A stretch of DNA of 64,000 bases from Chiridota heheva (GCA_020152595.1 JAIGNY010004520.1:3830001-3894000), one strand, 5' to 3'; counted from the first letter of the stretch, positions 47,210 to 59,692 are shown. Numbers and translations are program-made. Notes: generated from the letters alone by a model not told the origin.

Positions 47210-50200
47210 TTAGATCATTCTAGTGGTAGAAAGGAAAGAAAACAGAAGGAAAATGAGAGAAATACAAGAACTAAAATTCAGAAATATGGGATCGAGAGAG
47301 GAGGTGCATGGGTGAAAAAACAAAGTAGAGAGAGGAGAGGGGAGGGGGGGAGGTGGAAGAGGAGGACTAAATATGGTTGTAGAAGGAAGCATGATGAAGG
47401 AAGGAGATAATTCTATCCGGAGGGTTTTTCTGTAACTCAGCCATTGAGTTGTGGGGAGCGAGGGAAGCTCTGGGAAGATTGTACAGGGGGCAAGCAAGGA
47501 GAACGTGATGGACTGTGAGGGTGCAATGGCAATTGTTGCAGAGGGGCTGGGGGGAGCCAATAAGGAGGAGGGAGCGAGTGAGGTGGGTGTGACCTATTCT
47601 AAGACGAGTAATATGAACGTTGTTGACACGAGAGAGGTTGTTGATGGTGGGTTTGATCGGAATGGTGGGCTATGTGACGTGGAGTTTGTTATCAATTTGG
47701 GAGTCCCATGAGGTTTGCCAGCAGTCACGAACAAGGGAAGCAATAAATGGTTTGATGTCAGAAAAGGGTTTTGGGAAATGGGGTAGGGGGAAGTTGAGGG
47801 CAAGCTTAGCGGCTGCATCAGCCATGTCATTGCCAGGGATGCCAACATGGCTGGGTATCCAGAAGAAAAGAATACTTTTCCTGCAGAAAGGAGTTTCCGG
47901 AGGAGGTAGGATGTGAAGTTATCCCATTTAAGATTGAGTAAAGAAGTAAGAACAGCTTTGGAGTCGGAGAAGATGGCAAAGTGGCTGAGCGGACAGTAAT
48001 AAAGTTGGGGGCGAGGAGGATGGCCTTTGCCTCGGCTGAAAAGATGGACGAGTAGTCGAGAAGTCTGCTACTGAGGGTGATGTCTTGGATGACGGCAGCA
48101 GCAGCTGTCTTGTTGCCTTCCTTGGAGCCATCAGTATAGATTGAGGTGTATTTGACAGTTGGTCTTTGATTTGGTTATAGAGATTGATAGAGAGGTTAGG
48201 GTGGGTTTAGGTTTTGTGATGAGTGAAGAGGCCCAGGTGGATAGAAGGGAGGGGGGTGGCCCAAGGAAGAAAAGTGGGTCGGGAGAAGGTGCCAAGAATG
48301 GTGGGGTTGATGACGAGCTGGAGGAGGTCCAATTTAATGCGTAAGCTAAAGGGAGGGGATAGGGTTTTAGTCCTATCAAAGAGGGTGGAGAAATTGAGGT
48401 TTCTAATGAGGTTGTAAACAGGGTTGTGGGTATTGGTGAGGACTCTAAAAGCTTAGGAGAGGCTAAGCTCTCTACACCTAAGTAGAAAGGGGGGTTCATT
48501 GGCTTCAACATAAAGGCTGGTGATTGGGAAGATCCTGTAGGCACCCAGACAAAGCCCGAGGGCTTCATTTTGGATGGTGTGATGTGGTTGAGGTATGAGT
48601 TGTGAGCGACACAGTAGACAATATTGCCGTAGTCAAGCTTGGCACGAATGGTGAGCCTGAAGATTTTGAGGAGAGCATGGTGGTTCCCACCCCAAGTGGT
48701 GTTGGAGAGGAGGCAGAGAAGGTTGAGGGAGATGTTGCATTTCTGTTTCAGGTTGGTGATGTGTTGCTTGTAGGAGAGCTTGGGGTCTAGAGTTAAACCC
48801 AGGAACTTTGTGTGTTCAACTTTAGGGATGTGATTGCCATTGAGCACAAGGTTCGGGTTGGGGTGGAGGTTGTTGAAATGACAGAAGTGCATGCAGATTG
48901 CCTTGTCTTTGAAGAATTTAAAACCGTTATTGTTGCACCAGACTTACAGCTGGTTGGGGCTGAGTTGGAGTCTATTTTCGAAGCTAGAGGAGGAGTAGAA
49001 GATGGTGAAGTCGTCCACGTAGAGGGTAGGTTTGATGTTGTCCGCGATGTCATTAATGCTCAAGTTGAAGAGAGTGGGGGAGAGGATGCTGCCCTGGGGG
49101 ATGCCTTCTTCTTGGGGGTAGGGGTTGGAGAGGGTGTGGCCAATACGAAGTTGAAATTGCCTGGGTGAGAGGAAGTTTTGAATAAAGATAGGGAGGTGGC
49201 CTATGGGGTTAATGGTGTAAAGTTTGCGGATAATGCCGTATTTCCAAGTAGTGTCAAAAGCTTTCTCAAGGTCAAAAAAGATGGCAATGAGGTGTTCCTT
49301 TTTTGCAAAGGATTCCCGGATAGCGGTGTCGAGCGTAATTAACTGGTCTAGGGTATTGCGGTGTTTCAGGAAGCCGCTTTGGTGAGGAGAGAGGATTCTG
49401 TTAGTCTCAAGGAACCAGTTTAGTCTCTGGTTAATAATCCTTTCCATAATTTTACACAGACAGCTAATAAGGGCGATGGGGCAGTAACTGGAGGGGTCGG
49501 TACTGTCCTTCCCCGGTTTAGGGACAGGGGTGACAATATCTGTCCTCCAGATAGGGGGAAAGGAGTGTGAGGACCAAATGTGGTTGAGGATGGTGAGTAG
49601 GGTAGTGGTGGCCTTGTTGGGAAGGTGTTTTAGGAACTGGTAGGGGATGTTATCTGGGCCCTTGGAGGTGCAGACAGCATCGTGGATGGCTTGGTTTAAT
49701 TTAGAAAGGGTGAGAAAGGTGTTGTAGCTCTCAGAGTTGTCAGAGGGAAAGAAGATACTCCGGGCTTCATTGCAAGCTTTTTTGGTTTTGAAGGCATTGG
49801 GGTACTTGGCCGAGAATGAGATATTGCTGAAAGAGGTGGTGAGGTGGTTAACGATGTCTTTTTTCGTTTTGAGAAGGTTTATTCCAGGAGAGATGGGAGA
49901 CTTGCCCACCCTGCCATGGAAGCTGTTAACCATTCTCCAAATCTTCTTAGTGTGGGTGTTGGTGGTGAGAGAAGAGATGCAGTTGTTCCAAGTGTTGTTT
50001 CTGTCCTTGATAGTGTGCCTGGCCTTGGCACTGCTGATGCGAAAGAGGTTGAGGTTGTGGGTGGTCGGTTTAGTTTTGAAGTTCCTAAGGGCCCTTTTCC
50101 TGTTCTTGATGGCGGTTTTGCAGTCATCAGAGAACCAGGAGTTAGGGAGGGAAGGGGGAATTATGGGGTTTGGAGGCTTTAAGAATAGAGCACGTGGCGA

Positions 50201-51153
50201 TGTTGATAAGGATATTACTAAAGTTTGACATGGGATCCTCACCCTCGAGAAGATAGGGGGAGAGGTGTGAGCCACAGAGGGTTTCAAAAAGGGGCCAGTC
50301 AGCCTTCTCGAGGTTCCAATTGGGGGTGTTGTCAGTGGGGGTTTGAAGGTTGGCGTGTATAAGAAGAAGGTAATGGTCACTACCACAGAGATCAGCAGTG
50401 ACCTTCCAGCTAAAATCAAGGAGGAGGTTGGGGGAACAGATAGACAGGTCAATACAGGCAAGAGAGCCTGTGGCAGGGTGAAGGTAGGTCGGGAAGTTAG
50501 TGTTGAGCAAGGAGAGGCTGTGCTGTTTTACATGAGCTTGCCTCTGGAGGTGGTGGTATTGGAGCCACACAGGGGGTTGTGGGCATTGAAGTCACCAAAA
50601 AGGATGAAGGGGGAGAGGAGCTGAGAGATGAGGTTGTTAAGGCTGCTTGGCTGAATGTTGGCGTTGGGGGGATAGATAGATATTGAGTGAAGGTTTTGTG
50701 GAGGGAGATAGACATACAGATGGCCTGAAGGTCGGTGTGCATATGAATAGGGCTGTGTAGGATATCGTGTCTTACGAGAATGGAGACGCCCCCACAGGCC
50801 CTGTCGGCGTCCACTTGATGTTCGTGATAGCAAGCAAAGTTGTTGAGGGAATAATGGTCAGTGGTTTTCAAAAAGGTTTCTTGTAGACAGAAGACGATCG
50901 GGATGAGGGTGGTGGCCAGAAGGTCAATTTCTTCAGAATTGGCCTTAGGGCTCCTTATGTTCCATTGTATAATGTTGTGAATGTTATTGTAATTGTTTAT
51001 GTTGCATGCCATAAGGAGGCAGGGGGTTATCTTGAGGAAGATCTGTTGGGTCTGAGTTGGTTTATTTTTTCTTTGGATCTGTCCCTGTTTCTTTGGGAGC
51101 GCTTGTTTTTGAAAGTTGGACGAGAAGTATGTTAGGTAATCGAACAATCCCAT
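47210..51153 (-). pseudogene. LINE-1A ORF2: endonuclease, RT, RNase H (broken)
   Basis: Endonuclease: IIQWNIRSPKANSEEIDLLA near 51.0 kb, an LFGDFNAHNPLCG motif near 50.6 kb and CGSDHYLLL near 50.4 kb. Reverse transcriptase in one open run (50461-48944): PVPKPGKDSTDPSSYCPIAL, IFFDLEKAFDTTWK, GIPQGSILSPTLFN, YVDD. FLGLTLDPKLSYKQH follows near 48.8 kb. RNase H: YTDGSKEGNKTAAAAV near 48.1 kb, SAEAKAILLAP near 48.0 kb, FSDSKAVLTSL near 47.95 kb, WIPSHVGIPGNDMADAA near 47.83 kb, so all acidic catalytic positions are recognisable. The pieces lie in different frames (changes near 50.6, 50.5 and 48.9 kb and again inside RNase H). The protein would copy the element by target-primed reverse transcription if intact. 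Confidence 0.9.
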
Positions 51154-51529
51154 TTTCTCTTTCGTGTCATATGTGTGAGTTTGGATGGTGGACTATTTGT
51201 TGACTGGTTGTTTGTTGGTTTGTTGTTTTGATGTTTGTTAGCCAGGTTGGCTTGAGTTTGATGTTTGATGGCATTAGAGGTGTTGGGGTAGGGGACGGCG
51301 AGAGTCTTACAGGAGGAAGGAAGGTTGGGGAGAGAAGTGGTGGTGGTGGAGGTGGTTTGAGTAATGGGTGTGGTTGGGTTGTTGGCAATGATGATGGGCT
51401 TAGGACTGGGTAAGAAGAGCCAGGTGAGGTCGGTTTGGGTATGTGAATCAGTTTTAGTTGTGTTGGGGGAGGGGGGAATATTGGTGTTAGAGGAAACTAC
51501 GCTTGAGTAGGATGGTTTAGTGTGGAGAG

Positions 51530-52321
51530 AAGCGAGAAATTGCTTCTTGACCTCCAGGTAAGAGATGTTCCAAGTGGGGCAGTCTTTTGAGAAGGAGGGA
51601 TGGTTAGCTGGGTAAGAACCTTCGCAATTGGTGCATTGTGGTGTGCTGGTGTAGGAGGTGCTGTCATGGTCCAGGGCTCCACAATTGCAATTGCCACAGC
51701 GCGCTTGGCTGCGACAGGAAGTTTTTCCATGGCCATACCTCTGGCACTTATGACAACGGAGGGGGTTAGGAATATAAGGGATAACTGGGATTCTCAGGTA
51801 GCCAGCAGTGATGTGGGAGGGTGTGGTTGGTGTGGAAAACGTCAGGAAGATGATATTGGAAGGTGTTTCGGCACCGTCTCTCTTGAGGACGAGACGTCAG
51901 GCTTCAGTAACGTGTTGATTGGTAAGTCCTCTAAGAGGTCTTCATCGGTCAGGTAGGCTAGGTCTCTGGTTCTGACCACACCTTTGCTGGAGTTTAGGGA
52001 ATGGTGGGGGGCGACTGTAATGTCAATACCGGTATTGGCTAGGGTTTTGTTGGTGAGGAGGGTGGTGGCTTGAGTGTCCCTGGTGCAGTGCACCAGGAGA
52101 TCGCCGGATCTGAGGGTGGAGACCTTGGGGAGGGTACCGACAAGGCTTTGGAGCGCCACGTGAATTATAAAAGGGGAATTTCTTTTCAAACTATCTGGTT
52201 TATTGGTGGCCTGTATTATTAGAATTTTGGGGACTGGGGCTGAAGAATGGTCAACAAAGGTTGCAGGTGGGTCACAGGGAGGGGAGGGAGGGTGAAGGTC
52301 AAGGCAGAAGAGTTTTGTCAT
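51530..52321 (-). pseudogene. LINE-1A ORF1: nucleic-acid-binding protein with zinc knuckles
   Basis: Starts at ATG 52321 (MTKLFCLDLHPPS). The first 160 codons are open to 51842. After a frame change, the C-terminal part reads CHKCQRYGHGKTSC (a C-x2-C-x4-H-x4-C knuckle), then CGNCNCGALDHDS and CTNCEGSYPANH. This is the usual layout of ORF1 proteins of I- and Jockey-type LINEs, which coat the element RNA. The frame change and later stops make it a pseudogene. Confidence 0.8.
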
Positions 52322-52689
52322 GATGGAAAAAAACCAAGGGCCAAGAGACCTGAGGCAACAAGAAAAAAAAATAACGGAACTACTATGGGAAAACCACTAT
52401 ATAAGGCGCGAAAGTCTGGTCAGAACGGAAGGGGGAAAAAACGATTTCACCAAAAGCAGATGCCCATCCACAGAGATGAATCCTGGAAAATGAAGATATA
52501 AAACAAAATTTAGGTGGTAAAGTGCAAGGTAAAATGAAATGGAATGAAAGGTGAAGACCTCACTCAGCCCGGGAAAGACAAAAATCGTCCCTGACCAGAA
52601 GTCCGTACAGGAAGTCTGCAAAAGTTTAGAGCAGCTGAGGGAACCGCAGATGGCCGAACCAAGTGAGAGTTACCAGTCGTACATCCAAT

Positions 52690-53460
52690 GCGAAAGGCGG
52701 AAAACGTAACTCACATAGTAAGTTCCTTCGAAAATGAATGCCTCGACTCCGAAACCAGTGGGTCAGAAGAAAGAATGCAGAGAATCGATAGCGGACTGAC
52801 CTACGTCCAGGAGGCTGAAAAAGTCCAGATCATTCTGGTCACCGAAGGGAAGCACGCCCAACCTGTAGGAGTCCCACTGAGGCGAGACGAAAGATCCGTG
52901 ATCATGTTCTCTTAGCCCGAGAGGTGAGTGGCTTTAAGGCTGACAAAGTTTTTCATGGGCCGAGACGAGAGGAAGGATTCCAGAAACTCCTCGACTCTGC
53001 TTCTCTCTGTCTGAATAAGAGAGACCACCACAGAGGTGTAAAGTCGGTGCGTATCTGAACTGCTTTGCTCGGCACTAGCAGTAAAAATGCCCCGCATACT
53101 GCCTGTGAAAAAAGCCAAGTACCTGCCCAAGTTCCTGTCATTGGGAACATATGGAATGTGCCCTCTACCCCGTCCAAGACGCATCCGTCACCACTGAGGT
53201 GAAGGTCTGATGGGTGGAAACTTTGATCTGCATGACAGGTGGGAGTGTTCGCACCACCTCTAAACGTTGGTGGTCACCGTCTGAAGGTGTGAAGCGGGGG
53301 TACCGAGGTATCCTAGGAGGGACTGCCGAAGGTCTAGCAGAAAGGGGCGTAGATTCCACGTGTGAACTTTGCACATGGAGACTATGTACACCAGACTGAC
53401 GAAGCGGACTAGCACCTCAGCTAGTTTCTAGCTAAAGACGTTCGCAGAGAGGTGAGGAAA
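52690..53460 (-). pseudogene. DIRS polyprotein remnant: RT end and RNase H
   Basis: Going down the minus strand, LAEVLVRFVSLVYIVSMCKV near 53.4 kb resembles the RT-to-RNase H connection of DIRS proteins. VVTDASWTG near 53.19 kb is the first RNase H aspartate motif. TSVVVSLIQTERSRVEEF follows near 53.0 kb. HLSG, a stop, then ENMITDLSSRL near 52.92 kb correspond to the terminal HxxGxxNxxADxLSR-type motif. Frames shift at least twice, and one in-frame stop lies in the last motif. The reverse transcriptase core upstream is not recognisable. Confidence 0.7.
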
Positions 53461-53559
53461 GTCGATATCTCCTTCACGGCTAGACCTCTCTCTTCTGGCA
53501 ATCATAAATGGCCTTGTGTAAGTCATGGTCACTTTACCACGCAGATGTGCTGCTGGTGT

Positions 53560-55000
53560 GTACCATTAATTCCGTTTGTATCTATTCACCACGGAGCTGC
53601 GTAACTAGTGGTTAAGTGTGGAAGACTACCGCCGTCTTCAGTACGCGTCCCGATATGAGAAACGATTGCGGAACTCTGTAGTATATGGCTACGATCCGCT
53701 TTATCATGCAGCTGTGCTGCTGGTGGGTACACTTCCAGGTTTACCGTACTTTGTACGTTATACCGTGTAGGGTCTGTGGGGCCGTAACGGCCCATTCACC
53801 GGAGCTGTGTAAACTTTAGCTACGATACCGTATGGACCCTTAGGGTCCAAACTACGGAACCATATGGGCCGGTAGAGTTTACCTATGGAACCGTATGTTT
53901 AAGTGGACCCGTAAAGCCATGGCCCGAGCTCGTGACCTCATGTCTTGAAGCTAACAGGCCCTTCAATGGGCCTGCAAAACCGTGGTACTCCCGGGTTTAC
54001 CGTACGTTGTACACTAACCCGTATTAATCTCCTTATAGTTTAGCGGAACATCACACTCAACGCGAAAGTATGTTTAGGGTAGTTCGAACGGTCATGGTAA
54101 CTACGAAACAAGAATTATATAGCTATGGTGATGCTATATCTCCTGTGGAGATTGTTTTATCACTTGACCGCCGAGCTTCTTAGCTAGTGAGGTCAACTTC
54201 CGGGTTTATCATACATTTTACATTATCCCATTCAAAAACTATGGAGCCGTATGGACCCATTCACCAGAGCCATATGGGCCCGTAAAGCTTGGAAACGGGC
54301 CGTATGTATCCGTACGAGGCGATGAACCAGGCCATGGAGCCATAAGGACCCATACAGAGCCAATCACCGGAACCGTAGGGCCATATCCCGGACCCATTCA
54401 ATGGACCCGTAGTTATATCGTAGGTTGTACGTTCAAAAGCTATGGAATCATACAGACCCGTTCACTGGAGCCGTATGGATCCATAAAGCCTATTAGACTC
54501 GTAGCATAATCTGCACGCGTAACACGTAAGATAGATGTCTCCGGAGCGTAACTTAACAAAGCACTTACACACGACGCATCGCGGGATATTCTGGGTGCAT
54601 AAAGCACTGACACTCGGGGACCTGTCCTTCGTATCCATGATACTGGTGCTAATTTTTGCAGAACTATGGCGTTAAACGCGGAAATTTTTTCTAAGAAAGT
54701 TCACACAGCGGTGGAATTGCGTAGCTTATGGCTACGGTAAGAAGAAGAAATAGCTCTCGTGATGCTATACTTCTTGTGAAGATTGTTTCTTTATCACCTG
54801 ACCATATATGTTCATAGCTAGTGGGTCTGTACCCGGGTTTATCGTACGTTGTACGTTAACCCTTTCAAAACTATGGAGCCTTACGGACCCGTTCACCGGA
54901 GCCATATGGACCCGTAAAGACTAGGCACGAGGCCGTATGGACCCGTAAAACTTTGTTATGGGTCCATACACTAGGCACCTACCGACAGTAGCGTCGAGAC
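53560..55000. repeat. irregular repeats in the DIRS 5' region
   Basis: Phrases such as gagccgtatggacccgttca, ccggagccatatgggcccgt and cgtacgttgtacgtta recur many times at irregular spacing. Longer blocks (agctatggtgatgctatatc at 54.12 kb and agctctcgtgatgctatact at 54.75 kb, each followed by the same series) indicate a duplication of about 630 bp. This occupies the space where Gag and reverse transcriptase should be. Confidence 0.7.
54462..54638 (-). pseudogene. DIRS Gag-like N-terminal fragment
   Basis: A 58-codon minus-strand frame starting at ATG 54638. It contains IPRCVVCKCFVKLRSGDIYL, then TCYACRLC: two cysteine pairs around an aspartate, the pattern found near the N-terminus of DIRS ORF1 (Gag-like) proteins. 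The frame stops where the repeat phrase ggatccatacggctccagtg begins. Short but well placed, upstream (in sense) of the RNase H fragment. Confidence 0.5.
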
Positions 55001-55189
55001 AGGGCCCCAAGGAGGGGGGGGGGGTTAAGTAAGTGTAAGTTAACAAAGTAGACTACTGCCTCAGACCTCCGCGGCTCAGTAGCGAGGAGCCCTGGGTCAT
55101 GACGTAAGTAGTAAACTTTGAGAGACTATAATGATTTTTATTTATATCGCTTCTTGGCGTCTAAAAAGTAAAAATATATAAAACAAACG

Positions 55190-55194
<5 letters not shown>

Positions 55195-55265
<71 letters not shown>

Positions 55266-55335
55266 TACATACAAACATACATATATATATATATACATAT
55301 ATACATACATACATACATACATACATACATACAAA
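55195..55335. repeat. (TA)n/(CATA)n microsatellite at the LINE 5' junction
   Basis: Runs of TA with interspersed catacata; the last part is a pure acatacat series ending at the LINE junction (ttctgg-side sequence begins with aaagccccgg). Frames coding only Y, I and C here are artefacts. Confidence 0.95.
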
Positions 55336-55344
55336 GCCCCGGCC

Positions 55345-56495
55345 CCCAACAACCTTCTAAAGTAGTGGTTCTGGATGAGAACAGAACCAACATTGTTTAC
55401 TCCATTAGGGAGCGTTTTGTATTATTCTTGGAGTGCCCTCCAAGTACAAAGACTCTCGAGGTCAGTAGAGTATTGGCTAATTATAAACCAAACCCAGGTA
55501 TAAAGAGTATCTCATGTATTAAACATGGCACATTTAAGTTATATCTAAACTCACCCGCTGACTTAAACAGACTCCTCACAAGGTGGGATAAGAGCGAATT
55601 TGGTAAGTCTACCCTCTCGTATCCCAGAGCTAATACATCTAAATCAATCTCACTAGTAGTTAAAAACGTGCCCCTTGACTTTGAGGATAAAGACTTCCTT
55701 AACGAAATTAAGAAATCTGAAAGTTCGGTTACCGGAGCCAAACGTATTATTTCTCGTAACACTGGCAATGCCACAACTCTTATCCGCATTTGGTTGTCGG
55801 ACTCTTCTAGAACAGAACATCTAATTTCAAATGGTATTTTTGTTCAATTATTGCATTTCAATGTTGTTCAATCTAATGATTTCGTGAGAGTCACTCGCTG
55901 CTTTAAATGTCAAGGCTTTGGCCATCAGGCTAGCAACTGTGTCGCTGACACAAAGTGTAATATTTGTGCGGTAATCATTCTTTTAAAGATTGCCCATCAA
56001 CTATAAATAAAAATGCACCAACTGCGTGCGCGAACATCCAGCATCAGATAAAACTTGCCCAGTATTTCTAGAAGAGTTCGACAAGGCCCGCTCTAAGGCC
56101 AAATCTAAAACTGAACCTAAACACGTAAGCGATCCTATCATGTCTTATGCTAAGGCTGTATCTCAAGAAATTAAAGTTAATACCGAAAAAATCATAAAGA
56201 AATTATGGATCAGTCTAATAAAATTCAAACAGAAGTAGAAAATAACCTCACTCCTCTCATTTCAAGTATTTTATCCAAAGTTATAAAAGAACTGGTGGAG
56301 AAAGTTTTTATATTTATTGCCGATCTTATGGATAAGTTTCGTTCAACTGTTGGCTTGTCCCAAACTCCCACTTCAACTATTTCAAATCTCTGTGTTCAGG
56401 TGGCCTCAGAACATCTTAAAGGTATTATTTCGAGCGACTTTCTTAAATCCTTCTCCATCGGTGACGGAGATTTGTATCTAGATTCAGTGTTCTAG
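55345..56495 (+). pseudogene. LINE-2B ORF1 (zinc-knuckle protein, broken)
   Basis: Contains [20 protein letters not shown] near the start, a [23 protein letters not shown]-like segment, and then [14 protein letters not shown] and CNIC with a following H and C (two C-x2-C-x4-H-x4-C knuckles). The frame breaks near 55977, in the second knuckle, and again near 56020. The remainder (SYAKAVSQEIK, later VEKVFIFIADLMDKFRS) is in other frames. The role in the family is RNA binding. Confidence 0.8.
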
Positions 56496-56571
56496 TGCTT
56501 TCGTTTTTGTTGTGGGTTGCTTGGAGCATCATTTGCATTATTTTTCACATACCTACACTTTTCTGTACGCT

Positions 56572-59280
56572 ATGAAAATAAGCCATTTTAATTGTAAATC
56601 CATCACAAATAAATCAGACGAAATTATTGACTTCCTTTTATCTAATAACATTTCCGTTGCAGGTTTTAATGAGACTAGACTTAAATCCTCTCATAACTTT
56701 TATATTCCAGGTTATAATTTGATTACAACTGTAAACCCCAATGGTTATTGGGGTTCTGCGATTGCAGTTGACAATAATTTATCATTTAAAATTATTGATA
56801 AGGTTTCTGATATTTTCGAACTTATCGCCATTTCACTTTCAACTCCCGATATTCCTGATTTACTGGTAATCTGCTTATATCTACCCTGCTCTTACAAATC
56901 TTTCCCCACTAATCTGATAAACAGACTTATCGCAAAGTATAGTTCCTTTATTATTATTGGCGATTTTAATGCTAAACACTCTCTTTGGTGGGATTCCTAT
57001 GATTCCCCAAGGGCATCGATATTGTTGACTTTATACTAAATAACAACATTAAACTCATTAATGATAAATCTCCTACTTTTTTCACGTTAACACAACGTAA
57101 ACCCTGTATCCTCGATTTATGTTTACTTAGTAATAGTCTTTACTCTCACTTTGCGTTTTTTCAGGTTGGACCTGGTCTCGATAGTGACCATTTACCAATT
57201 ACCTGTAGTCTCAATTGTAAAAACGTTGTTACAGTTTCGACCGACTACCCTGATTTTACTCGAGCTAACTGGTTAGGTTTCTCTTCAGCTCTGGATTCGA
57301 GTATCGATAATTTAAGTTGTAAATCTTTCGATATTGGCACGCTTGACACTTTGGTTTCTTTCATTACTTCCTCAATTAACTCGGCCAGTTCCAAGTTCAT
57401 CCCAACTAAGTCTTTCGTTGGCAATACTAGGAAGCATACCATTTTACCTCAGTATATTATACATTTAATCAAGTTTCGTGAGGCGTTTACGTAGAAATTA
57501 TAATAAAAATAAGTGCCCTTACTTAAACATAATATTAATGTAATTAGAGAAAAATTAGTACTGAAATTAAACTCTTCAAAAATCAGACTCTTTATAATAA
57601 ATGTATTAAACTGGACCATAAATCTGACAGTCGTCATTTCTGGAAAAGCATTAACAACCTTCTAAATAAATCTAAATCTAAAAATAACTCTACTCCTTTA
57701 CATTATAATAACTCTACCTACTCTACTGATCTCGAGAGATGCAAGTGTTTTCGAATGTATTTTGACTCTGTCCTCTCCACGGGCCGCTCTGATAATTTCT
57801 TTGATGATCATCATTTTAATTATATTAACAATTTTGTCAGAAAAAAGAATTTTTCAAACCTCTATTCAAAGTTTAAGTGCGAGAGAGGTGACAAACATTA
57901 TTTACTTAATTCTGTTTCAGTTTTAGAATTGAAAAAGCTCTTAAAAATACTACACAGACGGCCCCTGGGGGGGATGGAGTCACTTACCTTCATATTAAAA
58001 AGTGTTCTTTAAAATTTAAAGCTTTTCTTTGCCAACTTTACAGTATTTGTTTTAATTTTGGTATTTTTCCTATAAAGTGGAAATCTGGGCATGTCATCCT
58101 TATACCTAAGCCGGGAAAAGATCGCTCAGATCCGAAAAATTACAGACCTATTACTCTTTCTTCAGTACTCAGTAAACTTCTCGAGAGGGTCATCTGTTCT
58201 AGGCTTACCATCTATCTTAACGATATTAATTTCTTTAATAATTTTCAAGCTGGTTTCCGTTCAAAATTCAGTACCGCAGACCAGATAGCCAAGTTGTCTC
58301 ATCATATTGCTTTAAACCTTTGTAAAAAACATTTTGTGTATACTGCCTTTTCGATGCGAAAAGGCTTTCGACAAATTATGGCATAATGGTCTTCTTTATA
58401 AGCTAAATAAGATCTCCCTCCCGGTAAAATTTATTCGCTTAATTGCAGACTTTTTATTTAACAGGCAAATTCGTTTTAAAGTTAATAATGTTTTTCTGAT
58501 CCTTTGCTCGTGAATAAGGGCACCCCTCAGGTAGCCCCTTAGTCCACTTCTGTTTTTAATTTTTGTAAACGACATTTCCTAACCCATCTTCTGATTACAT
58601 TTATATTTCTCAATATGCTGACGACTTGGCTGTCTGGTCGTCGGCCATTAATATTCTTGCCGCAAGGGACGACTTGCAATACTATATTAACCTACTTCAA
58701 TGCTGGTGCAGCAAGTGGAGATTATTCCTTAACCCGTCTAAATCACATTCTATTGTTTTCTCTACGCCGTCCTGTTTTAATCCCAATCTTAGTTTTTAAT
58801 GATACCGTTATTCCAAATTATAATTCAGTCAAGTTCTTGGGTATCACGTTTGATACTAGATTTAATTTTAAACTGCATTTTGAAAGTTTGTTTAAGGAAC
58901 TAAAAATTCGCACTTCCCAATTATATACTGTCTGTGGGACAGCTTATAATCCCAGAGCTCCATCGTCTTCAACCTTAATTTTGTATACTAGTCTTATTCG
59001 TTCACTCATTGAATACTCCTTTATTGTTTTCCCTCTACTCTCCAAAAGTAACGTTGTAAATTAGAGCAAATTCAAATTAATGCTCTAAAAAATTATTTTT
59101 CACATACCTCGTTGGGTTTCACCTGTTGCACTTATTGATCTTCACTCTCTTCCCAGCGTTCAATCACGGATTGATTCACTTCTTGTAAATTACTGCAAAA
59201 ACCGTTTAGAAACTAATAATCACTTTATAAAAACCTGTATTCTTGATGAACAGTTGATCCTCTCGCATCTCATTGAGCCT
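56572..59280 (+). pseudogene. LINE-2B ORF2: endonuclease and reverse transcriptase (broken)
   Basis: Starts at ATG 56572 (MKISHFNCKSITNKSDEI). Endonuclease motifs: VAGFNETRLKSS near 56.67 kb, IIIGDFNAKHSLWWDS near 56.96 kb, GLDSDHLPITCS near 57.19 kb. Reverse transcriptase motifs: VILIPKPGKDRSDPKNYRPI near 58.12 kb, an AxKAFDKLWHNGL motif near 58.37 kb (frameshifted), GTPQ near 58.52 kb, QYADDLAVWSS near 58.62 kb, VKFLGITFDTRFNFKLH near 58.83 kb. After the RT the sequence reads IDLHSLPSVQSRIDSLLVNY, as in Jockey/CR1-type proteins lacking RNase H. Frames change near 57.02, 57.49, 58.0, 58.35 and 58.5 kb and at other points. Confidence 0.88.
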
Positions 59281-59649
59281 AGCGTTAAAGGCCCGTTCTC
59301 GGTGCCTCTTATTTAGTTTCCCTTGGCCTAGCCTTGTCATTCTTCTTATATTTTTTATTCTATCTGGTGTTACTCCTATGTTTCCACCCTGGGAATGGTT
59401 GGTATGGTGCTTATTTATAGTTACCATTTGTAGTTTTCCTGGGGTGGGGTGGCTCTGAAACGACTCCTTTTGTGTTCACGTTTACTTGTGTGTCCCCTGG
59501 CTGTTGTCAGGTTTTGTTTTATCGTGTGGCCTTTGGCTACCCTTTTCCGTGCTCCTTCCTCGCACATTTTTTTGCGCTTGTTTATTTTTTGTTAGACTTT
59601 GTAGCACGGCCTGCAGCTGTGGAACCCAGTCATTAAACTAAGTCAGTTT

Positions 59650-59692
59650 CGTCGTCATACATACATACATACATACATATATATATATATAT
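59650..59692. repeat. (CATA)n/(TA)n at the LINE 3' junction
   Basis: catacatacatacatacata followed by alternating TA. It has the same composition as the tract at the 5' junction. Confidence 0.95.

Larger units (their letters stand above)
47133..52520 (-). mobile_element. LINE-1A: RNase H-bearing non-LTR retrotransposon, near full length
   Basis: On the minus strand the order is ORF1 with zinc knuckles, then endonuclease, reverse transcriptase, RNase H, a 3' coding extension and an A-rich (CAAA)n tail at 47133-47158. An RNase H domain after the RT places it near the I/Nimb-like groups of the I superfamily. It is GC-richer than its surroundings. Several frameshifts show that it is inactive. 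The 5' limit is uncertain (ORF1 ATG at 52321). Five shorter copies of its 3' end occur elsewhere in the window. Confidence 0.85.
55336..59690 (+). mobile_element. LINE-2B: Jockey/CR1-like non-LTR retrotransposon
   Basis: Plus-strand order: ORF1 with CCHC knuckles, endonuclease, reverse transcriptase, a C-terminal domain without RNase H, and a 3' UTR from about 59290. The 3' end runs into (CATA)n at 59660, and the 5' end begins directly after another (CATA)n tract. ORF1 has no credible start codon, so the copy is probably 5'-truncated. Many frameshifts and stops make it inactive. It is inserted into the DIRS element in the opposite orientation to LINE-1A. Confidence 0.85.

Noticed and set aside
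49737..50228. Plus-strand frames inside the LINE (also 48812-49168, 51600-51956)
   Set aside because: Antisense shadows of the minus-strand ORF1/ORF2, which carry the recognisable motifs.
55138..55393. Open frames rich in tyrosine, isoleucine and cysteine
   Set aside because: Pure translation of (TA)n/(CATA)n microsatellite.
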